Notes: a model not told the origin generated them from the letters alone. A stretch of DNA of 64,000 bases from Microbacterium sp. JZ31 (GCF_016805985.1 NZ_CP017661.1:310001-374000), one strand, 5' to 3'. Positions 24,841 to 34,157 are shown, counted from the first letter of the stretch. Numbers and translations are program-made.

Positions 24841-25214
24841 CGCCGCTGCTGTTCGCCGGCGTCGCGCTCGCGGGCGGGGCGGGCGCGGGTCTGAGATGGC
24901 TCGCGGACGTCGCGCTGTCGCGCCGGCTGCCCGAGCGGTTCCCCTGGGCGATCCTGCTCGTCAACGTCTCCGGCTCCTTCGCCCTGGGGCTCGTCACGGG
25001 GCTCGCGCTGGATCAGGCATTGGTGGCAGTGCTCGGGACGGGGCTCCTCGGCGGGTACACGACCTTCAGCACGGTCGCGGTCGACGGCGCACTCCTCGCG
25101 CGGGAGGGACGGCGGAGGGCGGCGTGGGGCAACGCGCTCGGCACGCTCGCGCTCACGGTCGCCGCCGCACTGGCGGGCGCCGCGCTCGGCGCGGCATTCA
25201 CGGCAGAGCCATAG
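24837..25214 (+). CDS. crcB: Fluoride efflux channel subunit CrcB/Fluc
   Basis: A 125-residue, four-helix membrane protein of the Fluc family, which lets fluoride leave the cell. FPWAILLVNVSGSFALGLVTG carries the conserved Asn of the pore, and LGTGLLGGYTTFSTVAVD holds the GGxTTFSTF motif with the central sodium-binding turn and pore phenylalanines. Many Gram-positive bacteria encode two unequal subunits that form a heterodimer; this is the intact partner of the preceding frameshifted copy. Confidence 0.93.
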   Translation: MTPLLFAGVALAGGAGAGLRWLADVALSRRLPERFPWAILLVNVSGSFALGLVTGLALDQALVAVLGTGLLGGYTTFSTVAVDGALLAREGRRRAAWGNALGTLALTVAAALAGAALGAAFTAEP

Positions 25215-25325
25215 AAAGGCGGCGCGGGGCCCGCGCCGGCCTCATGCCAGAATGAGCGTGGATACAGCACCGTATCGGCGCTTTTCGCCGTCGGCGCCCC
25301 CCACCTCCCCCAACGAGAGATTCCC

Positions 25326-28300
25326 GTGTCGAGACTCGCCGTCCTCAGTCTGAAGAACCGCGCCCTCATCGCGCTGATCACGATCTGCGCCGCCATCTTC
25401 GGCGGCCTGTCCCTCACGACGCTCAAGCAGGAGCTGATCCCGGCCATCGAGCTGCCGCAGCTGCTCGTGATGACGACGTACCCGGGTGCGTCGCCCGAGG
25501 TCGTCGAGAACGACGTGTCCACGCCGATCGAGACCGCGATCCAGGGCGTCGCCGGGCTCGACGGCACGAGCGCGACCAGCACCACCAACTCCTCGATCGT
25601 GCAGGCGTCGTTCGCCTACGGCACCGACCTCGCCACGGCCGAGCAGAAGATGCAGCAGGCGATCAACCGCATCTCCGGCCAGCTGCCCGAGGATGTCGAC
25701 CCCCAGGTGCTGTCGGTGAGCATCGACGACCTGCCGGTGATCCAGATCGCCGTCACCGGCTTCGACGACGTCGAGACCGCGCAGGCGGATCTCGAGGCGA
25801 CCGCCATCCCGGACATCGAGGACATCGACGGCGTCGGCTCCGCGTCGATCGTGGGCGGCATCGGCCAGCGGATCACGATCACGCCGGATCAGGCGGCGCT
25901 CGCCGCGCGCGGGCTCTCGCAGCAGGCGATCAGCGACGCACTCGATCAGAACGGCGTCCTGTTCCCCGGCGGTGAGATCACCGAGGACGGCTCGACCTTC
26001 ACGGTCCAGACGGGCATCAAGCTGACCTCGGCCGAGGACATCGCCGCGCTGCCGCTGCTCGGCGCGCAGGGCGGGCAGCCGGGCGACGTCCCGACGATCT
26101 CGGACGTCGCCGACGTCGCCCTGACCACGGATCCGGTCTCGTCGATTTCGCGCGTGAACGGCGAGGATGCGCTGTCGATCGCGGTGACCAAGCTGCCCGC
26201 GGCCAACACGGTCGAGGTCTCCGACGGCGTGCTCGGCGTGCTGCCGCAGCTCGAGGAGACGTTCCCGGATGCGCAGTTCACGGTCGTGTTCGACCAGGCG
26301 CCCTTCATCACGCAGTCGATCGAGACGCTCGCGACCGAGGGCCTGCTCGGACTCGTCTTCGCGGTCGTCGTCATCCTCGTGTTCCTGCTGTCCATCCGCT
26401 CGACGCTCGTGACGGCGATCTCGATCCCGACGAGCGTGCTGATCACCTTCATCGGGCTGCAGGCGTTCGGCTACTCGCTCAACATGCTGACGCTCGGCGC
26501 GCTCACGATCGCGATCGGTCGCGTCGTGGACGACTCGATCGTCGTGATCGAGAACATCAAGCGCCACTACGTCGAGGGGGCCGACAAGGGGGACGCGATC
26601 CGCCTCGCCGTGCGCGAGGTCGCCATGGCGATCACGGCGTCCACCCTCACGACGGTCGCTGTGTTCCTGCCGATCGTGTTCGTCGGCGACATGGTAGGGG
26701 AGCTCTTCCGGCCCTTCGCCATGACCGTGACGATCGCCATGGCGGCATCGCTGCTCGTGGCGCTCACGATCGTGCCCGTTCTGGCCTACTGGTTCCTCCG
26801 CCCCGGCAAGCCGCTGCTGGACGAGAACGGGAACCGCATCGACCCGGAGTCGCCGGCCGCGCCGCCGTCCCGTCTGCAGCGGGCGTACCTGCCGGTCCTG
26901 CGCTGGACGCTCACGCACTCCTGGATCACGCTGCTGCTCGCCGTGATCGTGATGGGCGGCACGGTCGCGGCCGCTCCGCTCATGAAGGTGAACTTCCTGG
27001 GCGACACGGGACAGAACACCCTGACCATCTCGCAGGAGCTCGAGACGACCGCGAGCCTCGAGACCGCCGATGCGGCCGCGCAGCGGGTGGAGGAGGCGCT
27101 CGAGGGCATCGAGGGCATCGAGACCGTGCAGGCCTCGATCGGATCGAGCGGATCGCCGCTGCGCGACGCCTTCTCCGGCGGCGGCAGCGTGACCTACTCG
27201 ATCGTGACCGACGAGGCCGTCGACCAGGAGGCGCTGCGCGCCGACGTGCAGGACGCCCTCGACGGTCTGGAGGACGTCGGCGAGCTGTCGGTGAACGCGG
27301 CCGCCGGCTTCGGTTCCACCGACATCGAGGTCACCGTCACCGCGCCGGGGCCCGACGAGCTGCAGCAGGCGACCGAGGACATCGTCGCCGCGCTGGACGG
27401 CCGCGACGGCATCGGCCAGGTGAGCGACGACCTCGCCGCCTCGCTGCCCTACATCGCGGTCGAGGTCGACAGGGAGCAGGCCGCCGCGCGCGGTCTCTCG
27501 GAGGTCGCCGTGGGCGGCATCGTGTCCGGTGCCATGCGGCCGCAGCAGGCCGGATCGGTCGAGATCGACGGCACGTCGCTCACGGTCTACATCGCGACGG
27601 AGGAGCCGCCGGCGACGATCGAGGAGCTGCGCGACCTCGTCATCCCGACCGCGGCCGGCCCCGTGCGGCTCGAGCAGGTCGCGAGCGTCGAGATGGCCGA
27701 CAGCCCGACGTCGATCACGACCCAGCAGGGGCGCCGCACGGCGACCATCGCCGTCCCGCCCGTGGGCGACAACCTGGCGGAGGCGACCGCTGCGGTGGAC
27801 GCCGCGCTCGCGGACGTCGACCTGCCCGACGGCGCGGACGCCGAGGTGGGCGGCGTCGCCGAGGACCAGGCCGAGTCGTTCTCGCAGCTGGGACTGGCGA
27901 TGCTGGCCGCCATCCTGATCGTGTACGTGATCATGGTCGCGACCTTCAAGTCGCTGCGTCAGCCGCTGCTGCTGCTCGTGTCGGTGCCGTTCGCGGCGAC
28001 CGGCGCCATCCTACTGCAGATCGCGACGGGCGTGCCGCTCGGCGTCGCGTCGCTGATCGGCGTGCTGATGCTGATCGGCATCGTCGTCACGAACGCGATC
28101 GTGCTCGTCGACCTCGTCAACCAGTACCGCGAGAAGGGGCTGACGGTGCACGACTCGACGGTCGCGGGCGCCTCGAACCGTCTGCGCCCGATCCTCATGA
28201 CGGCGCTCGCGACGATCTTCGCGCTCACTCCGATGGCGCTGGGCATCACGGGGCACAGCGGCTTCATCTCGCAGCCGCTCGCGATCGTGGTGATCGGCGG

Positions 28301-28586
28301 TCTGCTGTCGTCCACCGTGCTGACGCTCATCGTCCTCCCGACGCTCTACAACCTCGTCGAGGGCGCGCGTGAGCGCAGGAACGGCCGGCGCCGTGCGGCC
28401 GACGGCGATGCGCAGCCGGACGCGGATGCCGGCGCGGCACGGAGCGAGTCGGACGAGCGGGAGCCGCTCACGGCGCCCGCCGGGACCGGCCCCGCGGCGA
28501 CGACCCCGGCCGAGCCGCACGGCTCGCTGCCCACGGCCTCGCACGTCCAGGCGCCGCTGCGACGCCGGGACAACCGGGACGCCTGA
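25326..28586 (+). CDS. RND superfamily efflux transporter permease (AcrB/SwrC-like)
   Basis: A 1086-residue proton-driven exporter. It has the RND double arrangement: one helix, a large extracytoplasmic loop (about 35-330), helices 2-6 (about 335-500), a second large loop (about 570-850) and helices 8-12 (about 860-1010). The helix-4 proton-relay region reads GRVVDDSIVVIENIKRH with the paired aspartates, and NQYREKGL follows in the second half. The C-terminal 75 residues are disordered. The start is GTG with CGAGAGA upstream. No membrane-fusion or outer-membrane partner gene is nearby, as in the B. subtilis SwrC/YerP type. Substrate is unknown. Confidence 0.9.
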   Translation: MSRLAVLSLKNRALIALITICAAIFGGLSLTTLKQELIPAIELPQLLVMTTYPGASPEVVENDVSTPIETAIQGVAGLDGTSATSTTNSSIVQASFAYGTDLATAEQKMQQAINRISGQLPEDVDPQVLSVSIDDLPVIQIAVTGFDDVETAQADLEATAIPDIEDIDGVGSASIVGGIGQRITITPDQAALAARGLSQQAISDALDQNGVLFPGGEITEDGSTFTVQTGIKLTSAEDIAALPLLGAQGGQPGDVPTISDVADVALTTDPVSSISRVNGEDALSIAVTKLPAANTVEVSDGVLGVLPQLEETFPDAQFTVVFDQAPFITQSIETLATEGLLGLVFAVVVILVFLLSIRSTLVTAISIPTSVLITFIGLQAFGYSLNMLTLGALTIAIGRVVDDSIVVIENIKRHYVEGADKGDAIRLAVREVAMAITASTLTTVAVFLPIVFVGDMVGELFRPFAMTVTIAMAASLLVALTIVPVLAYWFLRPGKPLLDENGNRIDPESPAAPPSRLQRAYLPVLRWTLTHSWITLLLAVIVMGGTVAAAPLMKVNFLGDTGQNTLTISQELETTASLETADAAAQRVEEALEGIEGIETVQASIGSSGSPLRDAFSGGGSVTYSIVTDEAVDQEALRADVQDALDGLEDVGELSVNAAAGFGSTDIEVTVTAPGPDELQQATEDIVAALDGRDGIGQVSDDLAASLPYIAVEVDREQAAARGLSEVAVGGIVSGAMRPQQAGSVEIDGTSLTVYIATEEPPATIEELRDLVIPTAAGPVRLEQVASVEMADSPTSITTQQGRRTATIAVPPVGDNLAEATAAVDAALADVDLPDGADAEVGGVAEDQAESFSQLGLAMLAAILIVYVIMVATFKSLRQPLLLLVSVPFAATGAILLQIATGVPLGVASLIGVLMLIGIVVTNAIVLVDLVNQYREKGLTVHDSTVAGASNRLRPILMTALATIFALTPMALGITGHSGFISQPLAIVVIGGLLSSTVLTLIVLPTLYNLVEGARERRNGRRRAADGDAQPDADAGAARSESDEREPLTAPAGTGPAATTPAEPHGSLPTASHVQAPLRRRDNRDA

Positions 28587-28590
28587 GCGC

Positions 28591-28622
28591 CGAGATCGCC
28601 CGCGTCCTCGCGGGCGATCTCG
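28591..28622 (+). terminator. Perfect 14-bp hairpin terminator after the RND gene
   Basis: Arms 28591-28604 and 28609-28622 are perfectly complementary with a TCCT loop, five bases after the stop codon. A GGTTT stretch follows. Confidence 0.8.
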
Positions 28623-28746
28623 CGCGGGCGGTTTCCCAGGCGGACTCGGTATCCTGAAGGGTCGGCTTGGGATGCCGCGTCGTATGCGCGGGTGTGTGTG
28701 GTCCTGACAGGCCGCATGACACCTATGGAAGGTGCGTTACTTTCGC

Positions 28747-30819
28747 ATGCCCAAGAACAAGAAGCCCGCGGGCGGTCGACCCGCCCAGAACTTCGATCCC
28801 CGCTACGCCAAGAAGAAGACCGGCGGCCCGTTCCGCGGTCTCGACGGCCGCGGCAGCGACGGATCGCGCGGTGCACGTCGCGAGGACGGCGCCGGTCGTC
28901 CGGACCGCGCCGAGCGTCCGCGCTTCGAGCGCGACGCGCGTCCGGCCCGGGGCGGCGAGCGCCGCTTCGAGCGGACGGATCGTCCCCGCGCCGACCGTCC
29001 CTTCACCGAGCGCAACGACCGTCCCGCGCGCAGCTGGGAGTCGCGCGACGGCGAGCGCCGCTTCGACCGCGCCGACCGTCCCGCCCGCGCCGAGCGTCCG
29101 CGCTTCGACCGGGACGCCCGTCCTGCGCGTGACGGCGAGCGCCGCTTCGACCGCAGCGACCGTCCGCGCTTCGAGCGCGACGACCGCCCGCGTTTCCGCC
29201 GCGACGAGCGCCCCGCCCGCGACGGTGAGCGCCGTTCGTTCGACCGCCCCGCCCGCGACGGCGAGCGCCGTTCGTTCGACCGCGAGGATCGTCCGCGCTT
29301 CGACCGCGCCGAGCGCCCGCGCTTCGAGCGCGAGGACCGCTCCCGCTTCGCGCGCGACGAGCGTCCTGCGCGCGACGAGCGTCCCCGCTTCAACCGCGAC
29401 GAGCGTCCTGCGCGCGACGAGCGCCCGCGCTTCAACCGCGACGAGCGTCCGCGTTTCGACCGCGACGAGCGTCCTGCCCGCGACGAGCGTCCGCGCTTCC
29501 GCACCGACGGCGAGCGCAAGTGGGCCGAGCGCCGCGACGAGCGTCCCGCCCGTTCGCAGTCGCAGGAGGACCGCATCGACGTCGTGCACGAGCGCCTCGA
29601 GGCGCAGGCCGTGCAGGCGGACGAGGTCGCCGAGGTGACCTTCGCCGACCTCGGTCTGGGCGACAACATCGTTCGCGCCCTCGCCGCACTCGGCGCCGAG
29701 AAGCCGTTCCCGATCCAGGCCTCCACCGCGCCCGCGATCCTCGACGGGCGCGACGTGCTCGCCCGTGGCCGCACCGGTTCGGGTAAGACGATCGCGTTCG
29801 GCGCTCCGCTCGTGGAGAGGATCCTGCGCGCGAAGGCGGGCACCAAGCGCGAGTTCGGCCGCGCGCCGGTCGCGCTGATCATGGCGCCCACGCGCGAGCT
29901 CGCGCTGCAGATCGACCGCACGGTGCAGGCGATCGCCCGCAGCGTCGGCCTCTTCACCACGCAGATCTACGGCGGCGTGCCGCAGGCGCGCCAGGTGGGC
30001 GCCCTCAAGAAGGGCGTCGACATCGTGATCGGCACGCCGGGCCGCATCGGCGACCTGCAGCGTCAGGGCAAGCTCGACCTCTCGCAGATCCAGGTGTCGG
30101 TGCTCGACGAGGCCGACCACATGTGTGAGCTCGGCTTCCTCGAGCCGGTGCAGGAGATCCTGCGCCTCACGGCCGAGGGCGGTCAGAAGCTGCTCTTCTC
30201 CGCGACGCTCGACCGCGAGGTCGCCGCGCTCGTCGACGAGTTCCTCGTCGACCCGCAGGTGTACGAGGTCGCCGGCGAGACGCAGGAGACCGGAACGATC
30301 GAGCACCGCGTGCTCGTCGTGGAGCACCGCGCGAAGCCCGAGATCCTCGACTCGCTCGTCGACCGCGAGGGCAAGACACTCGTCTTCACCCGCACGCGGG
30401 CGTACGCCGAGATGCTCGCCGAGCAGTTCGACGGCGCCGGCATCGACGCGATCGCGCTGCACGGCGATCTGAACCAGGCGAAGCGCACGCGCAACATCGA
30501 GCGCTTCTCGAAGGGGCGCGCGCGCGTGCTCGTCGCGACCGATGTCGCGGCCCGCGGCATCCACGTCGACGACGTCGACCTCGTGATCCAGGCCGACGCG
30601 CCCGACGAGTACAAGACGTACCTGCACCGTGCCGGCCGCACGGGTCGTGCCGGCCGCACGGGTCGCGTCGTGACGCTCATCCCGCGCCAGCGCCGCCGCC
30701 GCATGACCGAGATGCTCGAGCGTGCCGAGATCGAGGCGCCGTTCGACGAGGTGCGTCCCGGCGACGACCTGCTCGACGAGCTGACCGGCGGTCCGACCCT
30801 CGCGGAGCTCACCGCCTGA
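28747..30819 (+). CDS. DEAD-box RNA helicase with a 270-residue arginine-rich N-terminal tail
   Basis: 690 residues. The helicase core spans about 295-660: Q motif FPIQASTAPAILDGRDVLA, Walker A RTGSGKT (about 342), PTRELALQ, DEAD (about 453-456), SATL, and motif VI HRAGRTGRAGRTGR (about 628). Residues 1-270 are almost wholly Arg, Asp, Glu, Pro and Phe in short units such as RPRFERD, RPARDGERRFDR and RPARDERPRFNRD, a charged, disordered tail. Most bacterial DEAD proteins of this type carry their basic tail at the C-terminus. The ATG at 28747 (MPKNKKPAGG) matches the usual family start; a GTG at 28732 is an alternative. It probably remodels RNA or ribosome precursors. Confidence 0.93.
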   Translation: MPKNKKPAGGRPAQNFDPRYAKKKTGGPFRGLDGRGSDGSRGARREDGAGRPDRAERPRFERDARPARGGERRFERTDRPRADRPFTERNDRPARSWESRDGERRFDRADRPARAERPRFDRDARPARDGERRFDRSDRPRFERDDRPRFRRDERPARDGERRSFDRPARDGERRSFDREDRPRFDRAERPRFEREDRSRFARDERPARDERPRFNRDERPARDERPRFNRDERPRFDRDERPARDERPRFRTDGERKWAERRDERPARSQSQEDRIDVVHERLEAQAVQADEVAEVTFADLGLGDNIVRALAALGAEKPFPIQASTAPAILDGRDVLARGRTGSGKTIAFGAPLVERILRAKAGTKREFGRAPVALIMAPTRELALQIDRTVQAIARSVGLFTTQIYGGVPQARQVGALKKGVDIVIGTPGRIGDLQRQGKLDLSQIQVSVLDEADHMCELGFLEPVQEILRLTAEGGQKLLFSATLDREVAALVDEFLVDPQVYEVAGETQETGTIEHRVLVVEHRAKPEILDSLVDREGKTLVFTRTRAYAEMLAEQFDGAGIDAIALHGDLNQAKRTRNIERFSKGRARVLVATDVAARGIHVDDVDLVIQADAPDEYKTYLHRAGRTGRAGRTGRVVTLIPRQRRRRMTEMLERAEIEAPFDEVRPGDDLLDELTGGPTLAELTA

Positions 30820-30830
30820 CGGATGCCGAC

Positions 30831-30865
30831 CGGATGCCGTCCTCGCTCGTCGAGGGCGGCATCCG
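30831..30865. terminator. 15-bp hairpin terminator between helicase and P450 genes
   Basis: Arms 30831-30845 and 30851-30865 pair at all 15 positions, with one G-U. It lies between convergent genes. Confidence 0.75.
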
Positions 30866-30870
30866 TCGTG

Positions 30871-32121
30871 TCAGGCGCCGAAGACGACGATCATGCCGTC
30901 CTCCGGTTCCGCGGGCATCCGCCGCAGGCTGATCCGCAGATCCTGCTCGGGAACCGCGTACGCGGGCCCCTGCGTGAGCATCTCGAGCGTCGCGACGAGC
31001 AGGTCGGTGGTGGCGAGCTCTCCGGGACAGCGATGCGCGGCGAGGTGATCGCCCACGCCCTGGGCGACGACGCTGAGCGGCGAAGCGGTCGCGAAGCGGC
31101 CCGGGTTGAACACATCGGGGCGCTCCCACAGCTCGGGGGAGTGATCCGTGCCGTACAGGTCGAGCAGCATCCACTGTCCGTCCTCGAACCACTCGCCGTG
31201 CAGGCCGAACGGCTCGCTCGCGATGCCGCCGACCATGGGGAAGAACGGATAGAAGCGGCGGATCTCATCGGCTGCCCATCGTGTCGCCGCGGGTTCACCC
31301 CCGCGGATCTGGGACGCCCAGTCCGGATGCATGCGCAGCGCATGCACGGCGAACGCGATGAATCTCGCGACCGCGACGGTCGGGCGCAGCAGGTTCAGCA
31401 GCTCGATCGCGGCCGTGCGCTCGTCGAGGGGCCGACCCTCGTCCTCATGATGCGCGAGGCCGCCGGCGACCGATGCGCGGTCGCCGCGGGCGCGCAGATC
31501 CTGCACGACCTCTGTCGCCCACGCCTCCGTGCGCTGTCGACGCGCCCGCGCGACCCAGTTGAGCGGGCCGATCGCGCCCGCTCGCGAGACCATGGCGTCG
31601 AAATCGCCGCTGAGCGCCTGCTCTCGCGCGGAATCCACGGCGATGCCCGCCCACGCGAGCGCCGCGCGGGTCAGGGCCAGCGACGCGACCTCCCGCACCG
31701 GCACGGGGCGATGCGCGTACTCTGCCGCGACCTGCGGCCACGCGTCCCGGAAGGCGTCGACGAGCCCGGCGCGCTCCTCCTGTGCGAGATCGAGCATGAT
31801 CCGCTTGCGCGACGCGTGGCGCTGTCCCTCCAGCTGCTGCACGCTCCCGTCGTCCTGCAGCAGGTGCACCACCGACCGAGGGATCGCGCCACGCCGCTCG
31901 AACGCGTCCGGCTGGCCGAACACGTGCGCGGCCTCCGCCCCGCGTGCGACGACGACCTCTCGCCCCATCAGGCGCGTGTGGAACGCGTCCGCCCCGACCT
32001 GGCGGTAGCCGCGGAGGCCGAACGCGTATCCGTCGCGCGCGAGGCGCCAGGTCGCATCCGGCCCCGGAAGGTCCGGGATGCCCGCCCATCGGGCGCGTGC
32101 GGGCTCACTCGTGCGGCTCAT
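30871..32121 (-). CDS. Cytochrome P450, CYP152-type fatty acid peroxygenase
   Basis: A 416-residue P450. The haem cysteine is Cys365 in AAHRCPGE, preceded by a widened loop (QGVGDHLAAH) as in CYP152 enzymes. The I-helix region lacks the acid-threonine pair. Instead ADEIRRFYPFFPMVGG supplies the Arg-Pro that binds the fatty-acid carboxylate in BS-beta, SP-alpha and OleT. SVQQLEGQRHASRKRIM aligns with the distal segment of BS-beta. Gln95 falls where BS-beta has Gln85 and OleT has His85, which predicts hydroxylation rather than decarboxylation. Such enzymes use hydrogen peroxide and need no reductase, and none is encoded nearby. The gene diverges from galM. Confidence 0.88.
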   Translation of the reverse strand: MSRTSEPARARWAGIPDLPGPDATWRLARDGYAFGLRGYRQVGADAFHTRLMGREVVVARGAEAAHVFGQPDAFERRGAIPRSVVHLLQDDGSVQQLEGQRHASRKRIMLDLAQEERAGLVDAFRDAWPQVAAEYAHRPVPVREVASLALTRAALAWAGIAVDSAREQALSGDFDAMVSRAGAIGPLNWVARARRQRTEAWATEVVQDLRARGDRASVAGGLAHHEDEGRPLDERTAAIELLNLLRPTVAVARFIAFAVHALRMHPDWASQIRGGEPAATRWAADEIRRFYPFFPMVGGIASEPFGLHGEWFEDGQWMLLDLYGTDHSPELWERPDVFNPGRFATASPLSVVAQGVGDHLAAHRCPGELATTDLLVATLEMLTQGPAYAVPEQDLRISLRRMPAEPEDGMIVVFGA

Positions 32122-32142
32122 GCTCTCAGGCCATCACGCGGG

Positions 32143-32159
32143 CGCTCCCCGCGGGAGCG
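32143..32159. repeat. Inverted repeat in the P450-galM divergent gap
   Basis: CGCTCCC and GGGAGCG (7-bp arms, 3-base centre) lie 21 bases upstream of the P450 start and next to a TTGACA at 32162-32167. It is a possible operator; nothing more can be said. Confidence 0.3.
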
Positions 32160-32191
32160 GCTTGACAACGGTGCCCCGCCGCCGGGCTGAG

Positions 32192-32197
32192 TAGGCT
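32192..32197 (+). promoter_or_regulatory. -10 box of galM promoter
   Basis: TAGGCT is followed by six bases (CGGAGG) and the ATG at 32204, so the transcript is probably leaderless even though a Shine-Dalgarno-like run fills the gap. Confidence 0.45.
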
Positions 32198-32203
32198 CGG
32201 AGG

Positions 32204-33127
32204 ATGAACGAGCGCATCGATCCCACCGGCGCCCAGACGCACCTCCGCCGCGACGGCGACGCAGGCACGGTCACCGCCCACATCGCCCAGGTCGGCGCTG
32301 CGCTGCGCGGGCTGTCGGTCGGCGGCGTCGACATCGTCGCCCGCTACCCGGAGGGCACGTCCGCCCCGTTCGGCAGCGGCATCGTGCTGTCGCCGTGGCC
32401 CAACCGCATTCGCGACGGCCGCTGGAGCGACGGCGGCACGACCCGGCAGCTCGACCTCACCGAGCCCGACCGCAGCAACGCGATCCATGGGCTCCTCCGC
32501 AACACGCCCTACGAGATCATCGAGACCCGCGACGAGGCCGTGACGCTGCGTGCGATGGTCTTCCCGCAGCACGGCTATCCGTACACGCTGCGCACGAGCG
32601 TGACCTATGCGCTGACCGACACCGGCGTCGAGGTGACGCACGAGATCGTCAACGTCGGCGACGGCGACGCTCCGGTCGCGCTCGGCACGCACCCGTTCTT
32701 CTGCATCGGCGGCGTGCCGACGGCCGACCTGACCCTCACGCTGCCGGCCGCGAGCGTGTTCGAGGTCGACGACCGCCTGCTCCCGACCGCCGAGGTGCCG
32801 GTGTCGGGCGTCTTCGACCTGCGCGGCGGTGCCCGCGTCGGCGACCTCGAGCTCGACACGGGGTTCGGATCGCTCGCGCGCGATCCCGACGGGCGCGTGC
32901 GGACGACGCTCACGGCGCCGTATGGCAGGCGCGTGACGATGTGGCAGGACGAGAACTGGGGGTACATCCAGGCGTTCGTCACCGACGCCTACCCGGGCCA
33001 CCCGGTGGCGATCGCGATCGAGCCGATGACCGCGCCCACCGACGCCTTCAACTCGGGTCAGGATCTGCGGCGCCTCGCGCCGGGCGAGACCTGGACCGCG
33101 CGCTGGGGCGTGGAGTTCGCCGCGTAG
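32204..33127 (+). CDS. galM: Aldose 1-epimerase family protein
   Basis: A 307-residue mutarotase-fold enzyme interconverting alpha and beta anomers of sugars. LSPWPNRIRDGRW is the conserved substrate loop with the arginine. NAIHGLLR supplies one catalytic histidine and GTHPFFCIGG the second. AIAIEPMTAPTDAFNSG contains the catalytic glutamate. Length matches the bacterial COG2017 type often annotated without a fixed sugar. It stands alone, about 5 kb from the YtfQRT-like sugar transporter. Confidence 0.93.
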   Translation: MNERIDPTGAQTHLRRDGDAGTVTAHIAQVGAALRGLSVGGVDIVARYPEGTSAPFGSGIVLSPWPNRIRDGRWSDGGTTRQLDLTEPDRSNAIHGLLRNTPYEIIETRDEAVTLRAMVFPQHGYPYTLRTSVTYALTDTGVEVTHEIVNVGDGDAPVALGTHPFFCIGGVPTADLTLTLPAASVFEVDDRLLPTAEVPVSGVFDLRGGARVGDLELDTGFGSLARDPDGRVRTTLTAPYGRRVTMWQDENWGYIQAFVTDAYPGHPVAIAIEPMTAPTDAFNSGQDLRRLAPGETWTARWGVEFAA

Positions 33128-33203
33128 TCCCGCCGCCGGCCTCGACGCGGACGGCGCGCCGGGGCAGCGGTTCCCCGCGACACGCTCAGGTGCCGGGGAG
33201 ACA

Positions 33204-34157
33204 ATGGAGCGCATGAGCTACGCCCAGCGGGTCGCCGCCCGACGCCGGGCGGTGTTCCTGCGCCGCGCCCGGCGGGTGGCGGTCATCGCGCTCGCGGCGG
33301 CGACCATGCTCGTGGCCGAGGTGTCGCTCATCTCGCAGCTCGTCGACCGCGGAGAGGCCGCGGCGGTCGTGCGCGAAGGCGCGCCCGAGGCGCCCGCCGC
33401 GCTCATCCCCGTGCCCGTGATCGAGCAGGTCGAGGCGGCGGATCCGCCCGAGGGCTGCGCCGCCGATGCCGCCCTCCGGGCGAAGGACCCCGCCGCGCTC
33501 ATGAAGGCGTTCGGGGGCGCGGCGGCGATGCACGCGGCGGTTCGCGCCGGAGACGCACCGTGCGTGTCGCTCGACGATCCGGCGCTGCCGTGGGTCGTGG
33601 TGAACAAGCAGCGCCCGCTCGATCCGATCCACTACGCCCCGGCCGAGCTGCGGGTGCCGCCGTCGCATGTGACCGACGCCAGCCTGCGCGCCGACGTGGT
33701 GGACTCGTTCGAGCAGCTCGTCGCGGAGGCGGCGAACGCTGGCGCGGGCAGCCTCTCGCTCTTCAGCGGCTACCGGTCCTACGACACGCAGGTGAGCACC
33801 TACGACTCGCAGGTCGGCGCGCGCGGGCAGCAGAAGGCCGATGCGCTCTCGGCGCGACCGGGTTTCAGCGAGCACCAGCTCGGGCTCGCGGCCGACGTCG
33901 TCGCGTGCGGTGCCGCGGGCTGCGGCACGATCTACGAGTTGGGCGGGACGCCGCAGGGCGAGTGGCTCGCGCAGAACTCGTGGCGCTTCGGCTGGATTAT
34001 CCGCTACGAGCACGGCCACACGCACGCCACGGGGTACGAGCCCGAGCCGTGGCACCTGCGGTACATCGGCCCCGAGCTCGCCGCGGTCTATCACGAGGGC
34101 GGCTATCACTCGCTCGAGGAGTTCTTCGGCCTGCCCGCCGCCCCCGACTACCGCTGA
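33204..34157 (+). CDS. VanY-type D-alanyl-D-alanine carboxypeptidase (peptidase M15)
   Basis: A 317-residue membrane-anchored or exported peptidoglycan peptidase. A basic start and hydrophobic segment (about 20-42) form a signal anchor. The zinc site of M15B is clear: SGYRSYDTQ, then SEHQLGLAADVV with its His and Asp, and EPWHLRYIG with the catalytic Glu and the third ligand His. The region from about 45 to 150 links membrane and domain. The start may be 33204 or the ATG at 33213. The enzyme trims the terminal D-Ala from stem peptides; a vancomycin-resistance role is not implied because no vanHAX-type genes are near. Confidence 0.92.
   Translation: MERMSYAQRVAARRRAVFLRRARRVAVIALAAATMLVAEVSLISQLVDRGEAAAVVREGAPEAPAALIPVPVIEQVEAADPPEGCAADAALRAKDPAALMKAFGGAAAMHAAVRAGDAPCVSLDDPALPWVVVNKQRPLDPIHYAPAELRVPPSHVTDASLRADVVDSFEQLVAEAANAGAGSLSLFSGYRSYDTQVSTYDSQVGARGQQKADALSARPGFSEHQLGLAADVVACGAAGCGTIYELGGTPQGEWLAQNSWRFGWIIRYEHGHTHATGYEPEPWHLRYIGPELAAVYHEGGYHSLEEFFGLPAAPDYR

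Noticed and set aside
28900-29560. Repetitive DNA resembling a CRISPR or minisatellite array
   Set aside because: The repeats vary, have no constant spacers and keep one reading frame; they encode the Arg-rich tail of the helicase.
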